NCBI RefSeq assembly: GCF_004341945.1
Contig: NZ_SMBP01000001.1
Span: forward strand, 210,001-274,000
From: Longicatena caecimuris
Lineage (GTDB): Bacteria > Bacillota_I > Bacilli_A > Erysipelotrichales > Erysipelotrichaceae
DNA length: 64,000 nt
Direction of reading: 5' to 3'
The translations under genes and the position numbers were made by a program. Of this stretch, positions 43,059 to 52,891 are shown piece by piece; the stretch's first letter is position 1; every line of letters starts with the position of its first letter. The notes below the pieces were generated by a model that was given only the letters and a program-made list of their open reading frames with translations, had not been told where the DNA came from and did no database searches.

Positions 43059-43772
43059 TTATCTATGATCTTTTGAAATTACTGTACCCGTAATGTCTCC
43101 ACGAACAGCTTTCAAAATATTTCCGCTTTCATTCATATTAAATACTACTAGATCAATATCATTATCCATACACATACTGGTAGCTGTAGTATCCATGACC
43201 TGCAATCCTTCCTGAATCAGATCCATATAAGTTAAAGCATCATATTTAACAGCCTCAGGATGTGTTTTAGGATCCGCATTGTATACTCCATCTACACCGT
43301 TTTTGGCCATCAAAATGACATCAGCACCGATTTCACTGGCACGCAATGCAGCCGTTGTATCGGTAGAAAAATAAGGGTTTCCTGTACCTGCGCCAAAAAT
43401 TACGATGCGCCCTTTTTCCAAGTGACGTAATGCACGACGCACAATAAATGGTTCTGCCACTTTTTGCATCTCAATAGCCGTTTGCACACGCGTAGGCACG
43501 CCTTCTTGTTCCAACGCACTCTGAACAGCCAATGCATTTATGACCGTCGCAAGCATTCCCATATAATCCGCCTGTACACGCTCAATTCCCATCGTTTCTG
43601 CCATTTTACCGCGAATGAAATTTCCACCGCCAACAACAATGGCTAAATCCACACCAAGCTCATGAATTTCTTTCAATTCTTTTGCCAACGCTTTTAAAAT
43701 TTGTGGATCAAATGAATTACCAGGTGAAGATAAAGCCTCACCGCTTAATTTCAATAATACTCTTTTGTACAT
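43059..43772 (-). CDS. pyrH: UMP kinase
   Basis: Phosphorylates UMP to UDP. The 237-residue amino-acid-kinase-fold protein starts [14 protein letters not shown] and contains [10 protein letters not shown], the [17 protein letters not shown] block and [18 protein letters not shown] at 43772 has GGTGG upstream; the in-frame extension beyond is intergenic sequence. A -10 box (TATAAT, 43826-43821) lies 49 bases upstream. It is co-transcribed with frr. Confidence 0.97.
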
Positions 43773-43820
43773 GTCTACTTCCACCTTTACTTTTGTCGTT
43801 TTTTTAACTCTCCACTGTAT

Positions 43821-43826
43821 ATTATA
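43821..43826 (-). promoter_or_regulatory. -10 box of the pyrH-frr operon
   Basis: A perfect TATAAT on the minus strand with a poor -35 region. Transcription would begin about 42 bases before the pyrH start codon. Confidence 0.45.
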
Positions 43827-43902
43827 AAGAAAAGATTTACAAAAAGGAAGAGCTATTCTCCTTTTTTTCATTTTTCTTTGGATACTTACAGACAAGACTA
43901 TC

Positions 43903-43953
43903 ATCTTACTGAATAAACTGAAAACCAATCCTCATTTGCGAGCACAGTAAGAT
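43903..43953. repeat. Inverted repeat in the tsf-pyrH gap
   Basis: ATCTTACTG (43903-43911) and CAGTAAGAT (43945-43953) form a perfect 9-base inverted repeat with a 33-base loop. The 287-base gap also holds the tsf terminator and a second repeat at 44001-44028. No function is assigned. Confidence 0.45.
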
Positions 43954-44000
43954 CCAACTATATTCCATATCTATGGTAATTGTGTCTACATATCGTCATT

Positions 44001-44028
44001 CTTTTTTAAGGATATCCCCTTAAAAAAG
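44001..44028. repeat. Second inverted repeat next to the tsf terminator
   Basis: CTTTTTTAAGG (44001-44011) and CCTTAAAAAAG (44018-44028) are a perfect 11-base inverted repeat around ATATCC. Its right arm contains the T-tail of the tsf terminator, so the two structures compete or act as a double terminator. Confidence 0.5.
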
Positions 44029-44049
44029 GAGAAGTCCAATGACCTCTCC
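44020..44049 (-). terminator. Intrinsic terminator of rpsB-tsf
   Basis: On the minus strand GGAGAGGTC (44049-44041) pairs with GACTTCTCC (44036-44028), one G-U pair, loop ATTG, then six T. It begins 10 bases after the tsf stop. Confidence 0.85.
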
Positions 44050-44059
44050 CTATCGTTAA

Positions 44060-44950
44060 TTATCCACCAAATGCCTGGCTCATTACTTCTTCAGCAAAGT
44101 TATCCTGGCGTTTTTCAATACCTTCACCAACTGCATAACGTACAAAGTTTACAACGTCACAGCCATTTTCTTTCAGGTACTGTGCAACCTTCATGTTTGG
44201 ATCCAAGAAGAATTCCTGTTCTACCAAGCACAGATCTTTCAAGTTCTTGCTGATCTTACCTTCAATGATACCAGCCAATACTTTTTCTGGTTTGTTAGCC
44301 AATTTTTCATCGTTTTTAACGATTTCAGTCTGTACTTTTCTTTCATGTTCTACAACTTCTGCAGGCATTTCATCACGGTTTACATACTGTGGAGCCATAC
44401 TTGCAATCTGCATAGCGATGTTCTTAGCAACAGCTTCATCAGCTTTACCCTTTAAGGTAACAAGTGCAGAAATCTTTCCGCCCATGTGCATATAGCAACC
44501 GAAGAATTCATCATCTGCTTTTTCAACTACTGCGATACGACGTAAAGAAATCTTTTCGCCAATCGTAGCTGTTGCTGTTGTTACAGCGTCTGCAACAGTG
44601 CCTTCACTTGCAGCACATGCTAAAGCAGCATCTAAATCAGCAGGTTTGTTTTCAATTAACACAGCCTGGATTTCATCCAACAGACCTAAGAACTTTTCAT
44701 TCTTAGCAACAAAGTCTGTTTCAGAGTTTACTTCAAATACAACACCGGTATTTCCATTGACAGCTGCACGAGTCAAACCTTCCGCAGCGATGCGGTCATT
44801 TTTCTTAGCAGCCTTAGCAATACCTTTTTCACGCAGCCAGTCGATAGATTTTTCCATATCTCCATCACAAGCTGTCAATGCTTTTTTACAATCCATCATA
44901 CCTGCGCCTGTTCTTTCACGCAGTTCTTTTACCATTGATGCAGTAATCAT
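44060..44950 (-). CDS. tsf: Elongation factor Ts
   Basis: Nucleotide exchange factor for EF-Tu. The 296-residue protein begins with the conserved VKELRERTGAGMMDCKKAL block, has the TDFVAKN contact motif, and ends in the C-terminal helical module. AGGAGG lies upstream. It follows rpsB by 24 bases; the pair is conserved in bacteria and ends at the terminator 44020-44049. Confidence 0.97.
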   Translation of the reverse strand: MITASMVKELRERTGAGMMDCKKALTACDGDMEKSIDWLREKGIAKAAKKNDRIAAEGLTRAAVNGNTGVVFEVNSETDFVAKNEKFLGLLDEIQAVLIENKPADLDAALACAASEGTVADAVTTATATIGEKISLRRIAVVEKADDEFFGCYMHMGGKISALVTLKGKADEAVAKNIAMQIASMAPQYVNRDEMPAEVVEHERKVQTEIVKNDEKLANKPEKVLAGIIEGKISKNLKDLCLVEQEFFLDPNMKVAQYLKENGCDVVNFVRYAVGEGIEKRQDNFAEEVMSQAFGG

Positions 44951-44974
44951 TTTTCTATTTCCTCCTTTTCGTGA

Positions 44975-45928
44975 TTATTCAGCAGTATTAGTTTCTGCTG
45001 GTTTTGCTTCTGTTGCAGGTTTTGCTTCAGTAGCTGGTTTTACGTTTTCACGTTTCTGATAAGGAGCTCTGCCTCCACGTCCACCATTGCGGTTACGATC
45101 GAAATTGTTACGACGGTTACGACGTTCTTCATTTCTCTGACGACGACGTCTTTCATTTTCAGCAATCTGCTCTTCAACATTGATGATAACATCTTTCATT
45201 GTTACATCTTCTTCGTTTTCATCAACACTGTGTGCTACGCTTAACAATCCGCCTTTTGCTTCTACGATTGCATCTGCCATCAATGTTGTGATTAATTTTA
45301 CAGAACGGATAGCATCATCATTTGATGCAATTGGGTAATCTACCATTTCTGGATCACAGTTAGTATCTACCATAGCGAATACAGGGATACCTAATTTCTT
45401 AGCTTCTGCAACAGCATTGTGTTCTTCCTTAGGATCGATAACAAACAATGCGTTAGGCAGTTTCTTCATTTCCTTGATACCACCTAAGAAGTTTTCCAAA
45501 CGTGCTTTCTGTTTCTTAACCTGTGCGATTTCTTTCTTAGGATACAGATCTAAAGTTCCGTTTGCTTCCATTTCTTCGATTTCTACTAAACGTTTTACAC
45601 GTTTCTGGATCGTACGATAGTTTGTTAATAAACCACCTAACCATCTCTGGTTTACGAAGAAACTTCCAGAACGTAATGCTTCTTCTACAACTACAGCCTG
45701 TGCCTGTTTCTTTGTACCTACAAATAATACCTTACCGCCTTTTTCAGCGATTTCTCTCATTGCAGCATACGCAGTGTCCAGCTGTTCTAATGTTTTTTCT
45801 AAGTTAATGATGTATACACCATTTCTGCTTGCGTAGATGTTTGGTTTCATCTTTGGATTCCATCTACGTGTCTGATGACCAAAATGTACACCAGATTCCA
45901 ATAATTTTCTCATTGATACTACTGACAT
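44975..45928 (-). CDS. rpsB: 30S ribosomal protein S2 with long C-terminal extension
   Basis: Small-subunit protein at the head-body junction. Residues 1 to about 225 are the usual S2 fold ([54 protein letters not shown]). Total length is 317, about 60-80 more than usual. The extra part has an arginine/asparagine/glycine-rich stretch and a short tandem repeat [15 protein letters not shown] at the end. The extension is in frame and continuous, so it is real; it may bind RNA. Promoter at 46071-46098, long leader. Confidence 0.95.
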   Translation of the reverse strand: MSVVSMRKLLESGVHFGHQTRRWNPKMKPNIYASRNGVYIINLEKTLEQLDTAYAAMREIAEKGGKVLFVGTKKQAQAVVVEEALRSGSFFVNQRWLGGLLTNYRTIQKRVKRLVEIEEMEANGTLDLYPKKEIAQVKKQKARLENFLGGIKEMKKLPNALFVIDPKEEHNAVAEAKKLGIPVFAMVDTNCDPEMVDYPIASNDDAIRSVKLITTLMADAIVEAKGGLLSVAHSVDENEEDVTMKDVIINVEEQIAENERRRRQRNEERRNRRNNFDRNRNGGRGGRAPYQKRENVKPATEAKPATEAKPAETNTAE

Positions 45929-46064
45929 GAAAATATCCTCACTTTCCGTTTTTATCCTCCATCACTTCAAACTGCAGCAACTTATCATTGACGCTTACTT
46001 AACGCATCTAAAGCACGGGCTGCGGAATCCATGATGTGTGTTGTATGCGAACTTCGTCGCACCG
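45929..46064 (-). ncRNA. Untranslated leader of rpsB
   Basis: A leader of about 136 bases lies between the predicted transcription start near 46064 and the rpsB start codon. Leaders of this length before rpsB often carry an S2-binding element in Firmicutes. I could not resolve a defined fold by eye, so this is only a candidate. Confidence 0.35.
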
Positions 46065-46070
46065 TTGTTT

Positions 46071-46098
46071 ATTATAACATAGAAAAGCCCTAATTCAA
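46071..46098 (-). promoter_or_regulatory. Sigma-A promoter of rpsB-tsf
   Basis: TTGAAT (46098-46093), a 16-base spacer and a perfect TATAAT (46076-46071). The -35 box lies in the loop of the upstream hairpin at 46083-46106. Confidence 0.65.
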
Positions 46099-46106
46099 GG
46101 GCTTTT
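46083..46106. terminator. Hairpin terminator between xerC and rpsB
   Basis: AAAAGCCCT (46083-46091) and AGGGCTTTT (46098-46106) with loop AATTCA. The T tail is long on the plus strand and only four bases on the minus strand. For the minus-strand xerC transcript it is a modest terminator. Confidence 0.6.
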
Positions 46107-46166
46107 TTTATTTTTTTACAGAAATTGGTGCCATTGTTTGCTTCACCATTCATAAATATGATCTTA

Positions 46167-47084
46167 CTATGTGTTTTCTTTGCCGGCACGAGGATGTGCA
46201 TGCTCATATGCACTTTTTAAGCGATCCTGTGTCACATGGACATAGATTTGTGTCGTAGATAAGGAAGCATGTCCCAACAATTCTTGCACAACACGCAAAT
46301 CAGCTCCATTATCCAATAAGTGTGTGGCAAAGCTATGACGAAACATATGCGGATGAATATGCAGATGCAGATGGCACTTTTTAGCAGCCAATTCCATGCG
46401 ATATTGCACACCGCGACTTGTTAATGGCTTGCCCTTCTGATTCACAAAGACATATTCATGTTGCAACGTATTCACCCATTTTGGGCGTACATGTTCAATA
46501 TAATCAACGAGACGTTCTTTTGCCAGATCATAGAAAGGAACCAAGCGTTGTTTATCTCCTTTACCAACGATATGTAAGATATTGTCATGGAAATCAATAT
46601 CGGATAAGCGTAGATTTACTGCCTCACTGACACGCAAGCCACTGGCATACATCAATTCAAATAATGCACGATCACGAACATCTACCGCTTCATGCAAATC
46701 AAACGATGCTAGAAATAATGCAATTTCATCATAAAATAGAAATTCCGGGATCCTGCGTGTTTGCTTGGGTGCTTTGAAATATAAGAACGGATTGTTTTGC
46801 ACCCCAACATACTCATTCAAGTAACGATAATAGGAACGCAATGAACTTAGCTTACGGGCAACCGTGGCATTTTTCATCGTTCCCTGTCGGCCATCTCGCT
46901 CACGCAGATGACTCACATAATTCATCACGATAATGCGATCTACATCATCTAAGCTCATGATATTCTCACTTTTTAGAAAATCCAGAAATTCTGTAATATC
47001 ACGCTGATACGCATCCTTGGTATGTGCACTCCCGCTATTGACCGTATCTAAATAGTCTAAAAACCGCGTCAGATAAGATTCCAT
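46167..47084 (-). CDS. xerC: Tyrosine recombinase XerC
   Basis: Site-specific recombinase for chromosome dimer resolution at dif. The 305-residue protein has the SAM-like N-terminal domain (1-100) and the catalytic set R151, K175, H246, R249, H272 and Y281. It starts in a one-base overlap with trmFO. The order topA-trmFO-xerC matches Bacillus (topA-trmFO-codV), which marks it as the housekeeping enzyme and not a phage integrase. clpQ, clpY and codY, which follow in Bacillus, are absent. Confidence 0.93.
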   Translation of the reverse strand: MESYLTRFLDYLDTVNSGSAHTKDAYQRDITEFLDFLKSENIMSLDDVDRIIVMNYVSHLRERDGRQGTMKNATVARKLSSLRSYYRYLNEYVGVQNNPFLYFKAPKQTRRIPEFLFYDEIALFLASFDLHEAVDVRDRALFELMYASGLRVSEAVNLRLSDIDFHDNILHIVGKGDKQRLVPFYDLAKERLVDYIEHVRPKWVNTLQHEYVFVNQKGKPLTSRGVQYRMELAAKKCHLHLHIHPHMFRHSFATHLLDNGADLRVVQELLGHASLSTTQIYVHVTQDRLKSAYEHAHPRAGKENT

Positions 47085-48376
47085 CAGTCAAACAATTCCC
47101 GATAGCTGTCAATAACTGCCAATGCTTGTTTGCCAAAGGCTTCTTTACGATCTTTTTTCTTCACCTTGGCTTCTAGCTGCATGATGCCAAAATTCGCATT
47201 CATCGGTTGGAAATACTTTGCGGATGCATGCGTAATATAATTGACCATAGAGCCAATTACACAGGTGCTTGGTAAGGTAATAACTGTTTTCCCTCTGATC
47301 AGATTTGCCATGTTTAAGCCCGCCAACAATCCACTGGCAGCACTTTCTACATAGCCCTCCACACCGGTCAATTGCCCGGCAAAGAACAAATCATCCCGCG
47401 TTATATGCTGATAGGTAGGACGCAACACCTTTGGGGCACACAAATATGAATTGCGATGCATGACACCATAACGCACGATGGACACGTGTTCCAATCCCGG
47501 TATCATGGATAAGATACGTTTTTGTTCGCCCCATTTTAAATGTGTTTGAAAACCAACGACATTATACAAGCTGGCAATCGCGTTATCCTGTCGTAACTGG
47601 ACCACTGCATAAGGCAAACTACCATCCGGTTTTTCTAAACCGACAGGCTTCATCGGTCCAAACAGCAACGTTTTCTCGCCACGGCGTGCCATTTCTTCAA
47701 ACGGCATACAACCTTCAAAGAAGGTTTTATCAAAATCATGCAGTTCCGCTGTTTCCGCATGTAATAAAGCATCACAAAAAGCATCAAATTCTTCTTTGTT
47801 CATCGGACAATTAATATAGGCAGCTTCTCCTTTATCATAACGTGATTTTACATAAGCCTTGGAAAAATCAATGGATTCTTTTTCAATGATAGGAGCTGCC
47901 GCATCATAGAAATGGAAATAATCCTCATGGGTCATTTCCTGAATTGCCTTACTTAGAGCATCACTTGTCAATGGTCCACTGGCAATAATCACCGGACCTT
48001 CAGGAATCTTCGTTATCTCTTCACGAACAACCTCCACCAAAGGGTGTTCACTTAAAATTTTAGTGATTGTTTCGCTGAAAGAGGTACGATCCACGGCCAA
48101 GGCACTACCAGCCGGTACACGGTGAGCATCCGCTGCCTTCATGATCAATGAATCCAAATGCCGCATTTCTTCTTTTAAAATACCAACTGCATTTTGTAAT
48201 GAATCACTGCGCAAAGAGTTTGAGCAAACAAGTTCTGCAAACTGATCACTGTGATGGGCATCACTGGATTTTAACGGACGCATCTCTACTAATTTCACAG
48301 GGATCCCGCGTTTGATCAACTGCCAGCAGGCTTCACAGCCTGCCAATCCGGCACCGATTATGGTTACTTGTTTCAT
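47084..48376 (-). CDS. trmFO: Folate-dependent tRNA m5U54 methyltransferase
   Basis: Methylates U54 of tRNA using 5,10-methylenetetrahydrofolate and FAD. The dinucleotide-binding motif GAGLAGCEA begins at residue 8; the conserved [11 protein letters not shown], the [15 protein letters not shown] block and the C-terminal PMNANFG segment are present. 430 residues. It overlaps topA by four bases and xerC by one. Confidence 0.96.
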   Translation of the reverse strand: MKQVTIIGAGLAGCEACWQLIKRGIPVKLVEMRPLKSSDAHHSDQFAELVCSNSLRSDSLQNAVGILKEEMRHLDSLIMKAADAHRVPAGSALAVDRTSFSETITKILSEHPLVEVVREEITKIPEGPVIIASGPLTSDALSKAIQEMTHEDYFHFYDAAAPIIEKESIDFSKAYVKSRYDKGEAAYINCPMNKEEFDAFCDALLHAETAELHDFDKTFFEGCMPFEEMARRGEKTLLFGPMKPVGLEKPDGSLPYAVVQLRQDNAIASLYNVVGFQTHLKWGEQKRILSMIPGLEHVSIVRYGVMHRNSYLCAPKVLRPTYQHITRDDLFFAGQLTGVEGYVESAASGLLAGLNMANLIRGKTVITLPSTCVIGSMVNYITHASAKYFQPMNANFGIMQLEAKVKKKDRKEAFGKQALAVIDSYRELFD

Positions 48377-50592
48377 TCTGCTTCCACCTCTGTCGCTTTT
48401 TTCTTAACTGTTTTTTTCACGACTTTTTTAGCCGTTTTCTTTGGTACTGCCTTTTTCTTGTCAGTTGTTTCCTCATCACTCTTTTTCTTTTTTGGCTCTT
48501 TTTTGATATACCGGCATTTAGGATAATTGCTGCAGCCGATGAAGGTTGTGCCAAAGCGTGATTTACGCTGTACAAGTTCATGACCACATTCCGGACACAT
48601 TTCACCGGTTGGTACAGGTTCCTCCTTTGGCTTATTACTTTTAATATATTTACAATCCGGGTAATTGCTACATGCCAAGAAAGAACCATAGCGTCCTTTC
48701 TTCATGACCATCTTACTACCACATTTTGGACAGACTTCTTCACTTTCCGTATTTTCCTCTTCATTTTCACTTTTCGTGTAACGACAAGTAGGAAAATTAA
48801 TACAGGATACAAATTTCCCATAACGTCCGATACGATACACCAATTCGCTGCCACATTCCGGACAAGTTTCCCCGGTACGTTCCAGCTCCTTTTTCTCCAT
48901 ATGCTCATAAGCATTTTCCAGTAATGGTTCAAATTCATTATAGAATGTTCGCACTTCTTCAATGTTGTTACGTTTTCCTGCTGCGATTTCATCTAAGTGA
49001 TGTTCCATGCCTGCCGTATACGAAACATTGATGATGTCCTTGAAGAATTCTTGCAATTTGGCATCCGTCAATTCCCCTTGTTCACTAGGGATAAAGACTT
49101 TGGTCTTACTGCCTTCACTTGGGCGTTCTAATGATACATAACCTCTAGCTTGCAATGTATCAATAATAATAGCATACGTTGAAGGACGACCTATGCCCTT
49201 TTCTTCCATTTCTTTGATCAAGCGAGCTTCACTATAACGTAAAGGTGGTTCTGTGAAGTGTTGTTTACCTTCCAATTCCACATCCTTTAATTGTTCCTGT
49301 TCTTGCAATGGTGGCAACATCTCATCTTTTACTGTTTCATAATCGTGATATACTTTCAAATAACCATCAAATGTCAGAATTGAACCATTGGCACTAAACT
49401 CACAGCCATTTGAAACAATTTGCGCATTCACGACATCACTTTTGCTCGGTGCCATTAAAGAAGCCAGCGTTCGTGCATAAATCAGCTTATACAATTTGTA
49501 CTGATCATTTGTTAAATATGGTTTCACTTTTTCCGGTGTATTAAAAACACTGGTAGGACGAATAGCCTCATGCGCATCCTGTGCATTTTCATTATTTTTC
49601 TGGCGTGCACGACCTTTATACTCCTTACCATAAACTTCTTCAATATATGATTCAGCATCTTTCACGAACACGTCTGATAAACGCGTAGAATCTGTACGCA
49701 TATAAGAGATAAGACCTTCACTCACCCCATCTGCTAAGGGCAGACCTTCATAAAGCTTTTGGGCAATCTGCATCGTCTTTTTTGCTCCGAAATTTAACTT
49801 TGTGCTGGCCTCCTGTTGTAACGTCGAAGTGATAAAAGGCATTCTTGCTTCTTTTTTACGAACCTTTTTTTCAATAGCGGACACAACAAAAGCAGCACAG
49901 CGTTCAATGATAGCATCTACATCTGCCTGTGTTTTTAATTCTGCCTTTTTGCCATCCACTTTATTCAGACTCGCACTGAATTGTTTGCCATTTTTTTCGA
50001 TATTTGCTGCTAACGTCCAATATTCTTCGCTCTTAAAAGCGCGAATTTCATTTTCGCGTTCAACGATCAAACGCAAAGCAACAGACTGTACTCGTCCTGC
50101 TGACTTTGATTTTATTTTACTTTGTAATAACTTTGATAACTTAAAACCGATGATCCGATCCAGCATGCGTCTGGTTTCCTGACTTTTCACCAGATCCTGA
50201 TCAATCGTACGGGGATGTTGAAATGCTTCTGTTACAGCATTTTTCGTAATTTCATGAAAGATGATACGATTTTCTTCTTCCATATCTAGTTCTAATACAT
50301 TTGCCAAATGCCAAGCAATTGCCTCACCCTCACGGTCAGGGTCACTTGCTAGAAAGACATGTTCACTTTTTTTGGCAAGATCTTTTAATTCTTTTACGAC
50401 TGCACGTTTATCAGAGCTTATCTTATACGTAGGTTCAAAGTCATGCTCCACATCAATGCCTAAGCCACCTTTACCTGTTGTCGCAAGATCACGTATATGT
50501 CCCTTGGAAGAAACGACATGATAGTCGCCACCAAGATATTTTTCTATGGTTTTCGATTTGGAAGGGGATTCCACGATTACTAAATTTTTCAT
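48373..50592 (-). CDS. topA: DNA topoisomerase I
   Basis: Type IA topoisomerase that relaxes negative supercoils. The TOPRIM domain has the metal triad in DPDREGE (D84, D86, E88), and the active-site tyrosine is Y297 (SYMRTDSTR). Three C-terminal four-cysteine zinc fingers (each CPxCG...C...C) are followed by a Lys-rich tail. The 739-residue length is normal. It has its own promoter (50626-50654) and starts the topA-trmFO-xerC operon. Confidence 0.97.
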   Translation of the reverse strand: MKNLVIVESPSKSKTIEKYLGGDYHVVSSKGHIRDLATTGKGGLGIDVEHDFEPTYKISSDKRAVVKELKDLAKKSEHVFLASDPDREGEAIAWHLANVLELDMEEENRIIFHEITKNAVTEAFQHPRTIDQDLVKSQETRRMLDRIIGFKLSKLLQSKIKSKSAGRVQSVALRLIVERENEIRAFKSEEYWTLAANIEKNGKQFSASLNKVDGKKAELKTQADVDAIIERCAAFVVSAIEKKVRKKEARMPFITSTLQQEASTKLNFGAKKTMQIAQKLYEGLPLADGVSEGLISYMRTDSTRLSDVFVKDAESYIEEVYGKEYKGRARQKNNENAQDAHEAIRPTSVFNTPEKVKPYLTNDQYKLYKLIYARTLASLMAPSKSDVVNAQIVSNGCEFSANGSILTFDGYLKVYHDYETVKDEMLPPLQEQEQLKDVELEGKQHFTEPPLRYSEARLIKEMEEKGIGRPSTYAIIIDTLQARGYVSLERPSEGSKTKVFIPSEQGELTDAKLQEFFKDIINVSYTAGMEHHLDEIAAGKRNNIEEVRTFYNEFEPLLENAYEHMEKKELERTGETCPECGSELVYRIGRYGKFVSCINFPTCRYTKSENEEENTESEEVCPKCGSKMVMKKGRYGSFLACSNYPDCKYIKSNKPKEEPVPTGEMCPECGHELVQRKSRFGTTFIGCSNYPKCRYIKKEPKKKKSDEETTDKKKAVPKKTAKKVVKKTVKKKATEVEAE

Positions 50593-50625
50593 TTTTAGCC
50601 TCCTAGCCTAAACTACACGTCTTTT

Positions 50626-50654
50626 ATTATTTGTTTTTTTTTAGCATTTGTCAA
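50626..50654 (-). promoter_or_regulatory. Sigma-A promoter of topA
   Basis: A perfect TTGACA (50654-50649), a 17-base spacer and AATAAT (50631-50626) on the minus strand, next to the dprA stop codon. Confidence 0.75.
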
Positions 50655-50664
50655 ACATTTTATG

Positions 50665-51402
50665 CTAAATCATGCGAATATCTTGTTCATCTACTAAAAT
50701 CATTGCGCCTTGTGCAATTAACGTATTGCTTCCTTTTCCTTCTCGTTGATCCATCGGATGTGGTACACAATAAATTGGTATATCCAGCGAAAGCGCCTCA
50801 TTAACAGTCAGCATTGTGCCACTTCGCATCCCTGCTTCCACAACGATAACAGCATCACTCAAGGCCGCAATTAAGCGATTGCGCCAAGGAAAATGATAGG
50901 GCTTTGGCGGTGTATGGGGTGGATATTCACTTAGGACCAATTGCTTTTTGGCCATGATTTGTTGAATATCGGCATTAACTTTCGGATAATACACATCCAA
51001 TCCACATCCCGTTATACCGATTGTATGCTGAGCAAGAGCTTCGCGATGTGCAATGCCATCGATTCCCTTGGCAAGCCCGCTCACAATGCAATAGCGCAAT
51101 GCTAAGATTTTGGTGATTTGTGCGCACATCTTACTTCCATAAGCGGTTGGCTGACGGCTGCCTATGACAGCCACACTTCGCTGTTCACATAAAGCAAGAT
51201 TACCTTCATAAAACAAAATCCACGGTGGACATTGCAGCCTTCTAAATTTGCAAGGATATGTAGGATCGACAATTGTAACATAGGTACATGAACATGCTGG
51301 TAAATTCCATGCTTTATTTTCCTTAATGGCTTCGCGCATCTTATACCAATCCCCTTTATACTGTATCGCATAAGCTAAAATTTGTTCTCGATATTGCATC
51401 AT
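50665..51402 (-). CDS. dprA: DNA-processing protein DprA (short)
   Basis: Single-stranded DNA binding protein that loads RecA during transformation. The Rossmann-like core shows VAVIGSRQPTAYGS, VSGLAKGIDGIAHREAL, LSEYPPHTPPKPYHFPWRNRLIAALSDAVIVVEA and SGTMLTVNEAL. Length is 245, shorter than many DprA proteins that add an N-terminal SAM and a C-terminal winged-helix domain, so it is mainly the core. AAGGAGG precedes the start. dprA before topA is the usual order in Firmicutes. Confidence 0.93.
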   Translation of the reverse strand: MMQYREQILAYAIQYKGDWYKMREAIKENKAWNLPACSCTYVTIVDPTYPCKFRRLQCPPWILFYEGNLALCEQRSVAVIGSRQPTAYGSKMCAQITKILALRYCIVSGLAKGIDGIAHREALAQHTIGITGCGLDVYYPKVNADIQQIMAKKQLVLSEYPPHTPPKPYHFPWRNRLIAALSDAVIVVEAGMRSGTMLTVNEALSLDIPIYCVPHPMDQREGKGSNTLIAQGAMILVDEQDIRMI

Positions 51403-51475
51403 TTAAACCTCCTTACTTTTATATACGACACAGATAGGTCTTTTTCGTAAAAGTGCTTTATTTTATCAAATAATA

Positions 51476-51504
51476 TAAAAAGAGCCCTATTTTCATAAGG
51501 CTCC
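51476..51504 (-). terminator. Terminator after the 51518-51907 gene
   Basis: On the minus strand GAGCC pairs with GGCTC around a T/A-rich 11-base loop, followed by five T. It closes the gene that ends at 51518. Confidence 0.7.
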
Positions 51505-51517
51505 CATGCAACATAGT

Positions 51518-51907
51518 TTATAAGATTGCTGTACGTTCTTCATAAGAATCAGCACGCAACATTAGCAACATGCTTATCAATAACAACAAGATAGCAATTA
51601 CATTAAACAACAAAGTGCTAGTATGCAGATGTTCAACAAATTCGGCCATGATCTTCATGCATGCTCCAGCTATACCGAAGATGTGTCCGGCATGCAGTTC
51701 AAATCGTATGGATACATGTTTTTTCGCATATTGCTTGCGTTGTAGCAAATATACAGCAACAACAAGTGATATACAGACAACATCACTCAAAAGCTGATAA
51801 GATTTCCCAAACGCGTAGCTTTGTGGGTACAAAACATACAAGAGCTGAAAGATTGTTGCTATCCAAAAGCTACACGCTATGGCAATTCCCGTTTTGCGAT
51901 ATTTCAT
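51518..51907 (-). CDS. Small four-helix membrane protein, unknown
   Basis: A 129-residue hydrophobic protein with about four transmembrane helices (residues near 7-27, 38-56, 74-92 and 98-118). No domain or motif is recognised. GAGGAC precedes the start. It follows the SPFH-protein gene by 20 bases and ends in a terminator, so it may belong to the SPFH/NfeD group. Confidence 0.65.
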   Translation of the reverse strand: MKYRKTGIAIACSFWIATIFQLLYVLYPQSYAFGKSYQLLSDVVCISLVVAVYLLQRKQYAKKHVSIRFELHAGHIFGIAGACMKIMAEFVEHLHTSTLLFNVIAILLLLISMLLMLRADSYEERTAIL

Positions 51908-51927
51908 GTCCTCTTCCTCAGGACAAA

Positions 51928-52866
51928 TTAATTTTTCTTTTTCAAATCTGGCAGAAAGTCTTTTTCTGCATCGTCAATCAGAATTTCACGAGCACTCGTC
52001 AACAATGAGGCCATATTCTGTAATTCACTAGGTACAACGATCTTCGTAGCCTTGCCATCTGCCATTTTTTCATAGGTTTCCAAGCCTTTTAAGCTTAAAT
52101 ATTCCTTGGTTGGATTCGCTGTCTTGATCATTTCAATACCACGTGCCTGTGCCTCATAAATACGTTCCATTGCCTGTGCCTGACCTTCTGCTTCAGCAAT
52201 CATCGCTTCTTTCTTAGCTGTTGCGCGTAAAATGACTGCTTCTTTTTCACCTTCAGCTGTTAAAATAGCACTTTTCTTTTCACCTTCCGCACGTAAGATG
52301 GACTCACGACGTTCACGTTCTGCACGCATCTGTTTTTCCATCGCTTCTTGTATATCGCGCGGTGGGATGATATTTTTTACTTCCACTCGGTTGACTTTAA
52401 TTCCCCAAGGATCGGTTGCTTCATCCAAAATTGAACGCATTTTCGTATTGATGATATCACGTGATGTCAAAGTTTCATCCAATTCAAGATCACCAATGAT
52501 ATTACGTAATGTTGTAGCAGTTAAATTTTCAATAGCCGTAATTGGTCCGACAACTCCATAAGTATAAAGTTTAGGATCGGTAATCTGAAAATAAACAACC
52601 GTATCAATTTGCATTGTTACATTATCCTTTGTGATAACCGGCTGTGGAGCAAAATCTTTCACAACCTCTTTTAACGTTACCTTATTAGCTACACGATCAA
52701 CAAAAGGTACTAAAAAATGTACACCGGTATTCCAAGTTGTATGATATGCACCTAAACGTTCAATTACAAAAGCCTTTGCTTGTGGAACAATACGCACCAA
52801 ATAGGCAAACAGCCCAATGACAATCAATGCCACTACTACTAAAATAATAATTGTAAAAATATTCAT
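51928..52866 (-). CDS. SPFH/band-7 membrane protein (QmcA-like)
   Basis: Stomatin/prohibitin-type protein of 312 residues: an N-terminal membrane helix (about 4-24), an SPFH domain (about 28-180, with VEVKNIIPPRDIQEAMEKQM), then a long Ala/Glu/Lys coiled coil with repeated RAEGEKKSAILTAEGEKEAV-type segments. Such proteins form membrane microdomain scaffolds. ATG at 52866 or the adjacent one three bases earlier both suit the AAGGG site. It lies 25 bases after an NfeD gene, the standard partner of QmcA-type proteins. Confidence 0.9.
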   Translation of the reverse strand: MNIFTIIILVVVALIVIGLFAYLVRIVPQAKAFVIERLGAYHTTWNTGVHFLVPFVDRVANKVTLKEVVKDFAPQPVITKDNVTMQIDTVVYFQITDPKLYTYGVVGPITAIENLTATTLRNIIGDLELDETLTSRDIINTKMRSILDEATDPWGIKVNRVEVKNIIPPRDIQEAMEKQMRAERERRESILRAEGEKKSAILTAEGEKEAVILRATAKKEAMIAEAEGQAQAMERIYEAQARGIEMIKTANPTKEYLSLKGLETYEKMADGKATKIVVPSELQNMASLLTSAREILIDDAEKDFLPDLKKKN

Positions 52867-52891
52867 CATTTACCCTTCTTTCTTTTTTATG

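Noticed and set aside
44598-45059. Plus-strand frame across tsf and rpsB ends
   Set aside because: It arises from reading the opposite strand of two conserved genes; the serine- and alanine-rich product has no family.
46167-47084. Tyrosine recombinase as a mark of a mobile element
   Set aside because: Gene order topA-trmFO-xerC is the housekeeping arrangement; no attachment repeats or phage genes are nearby.
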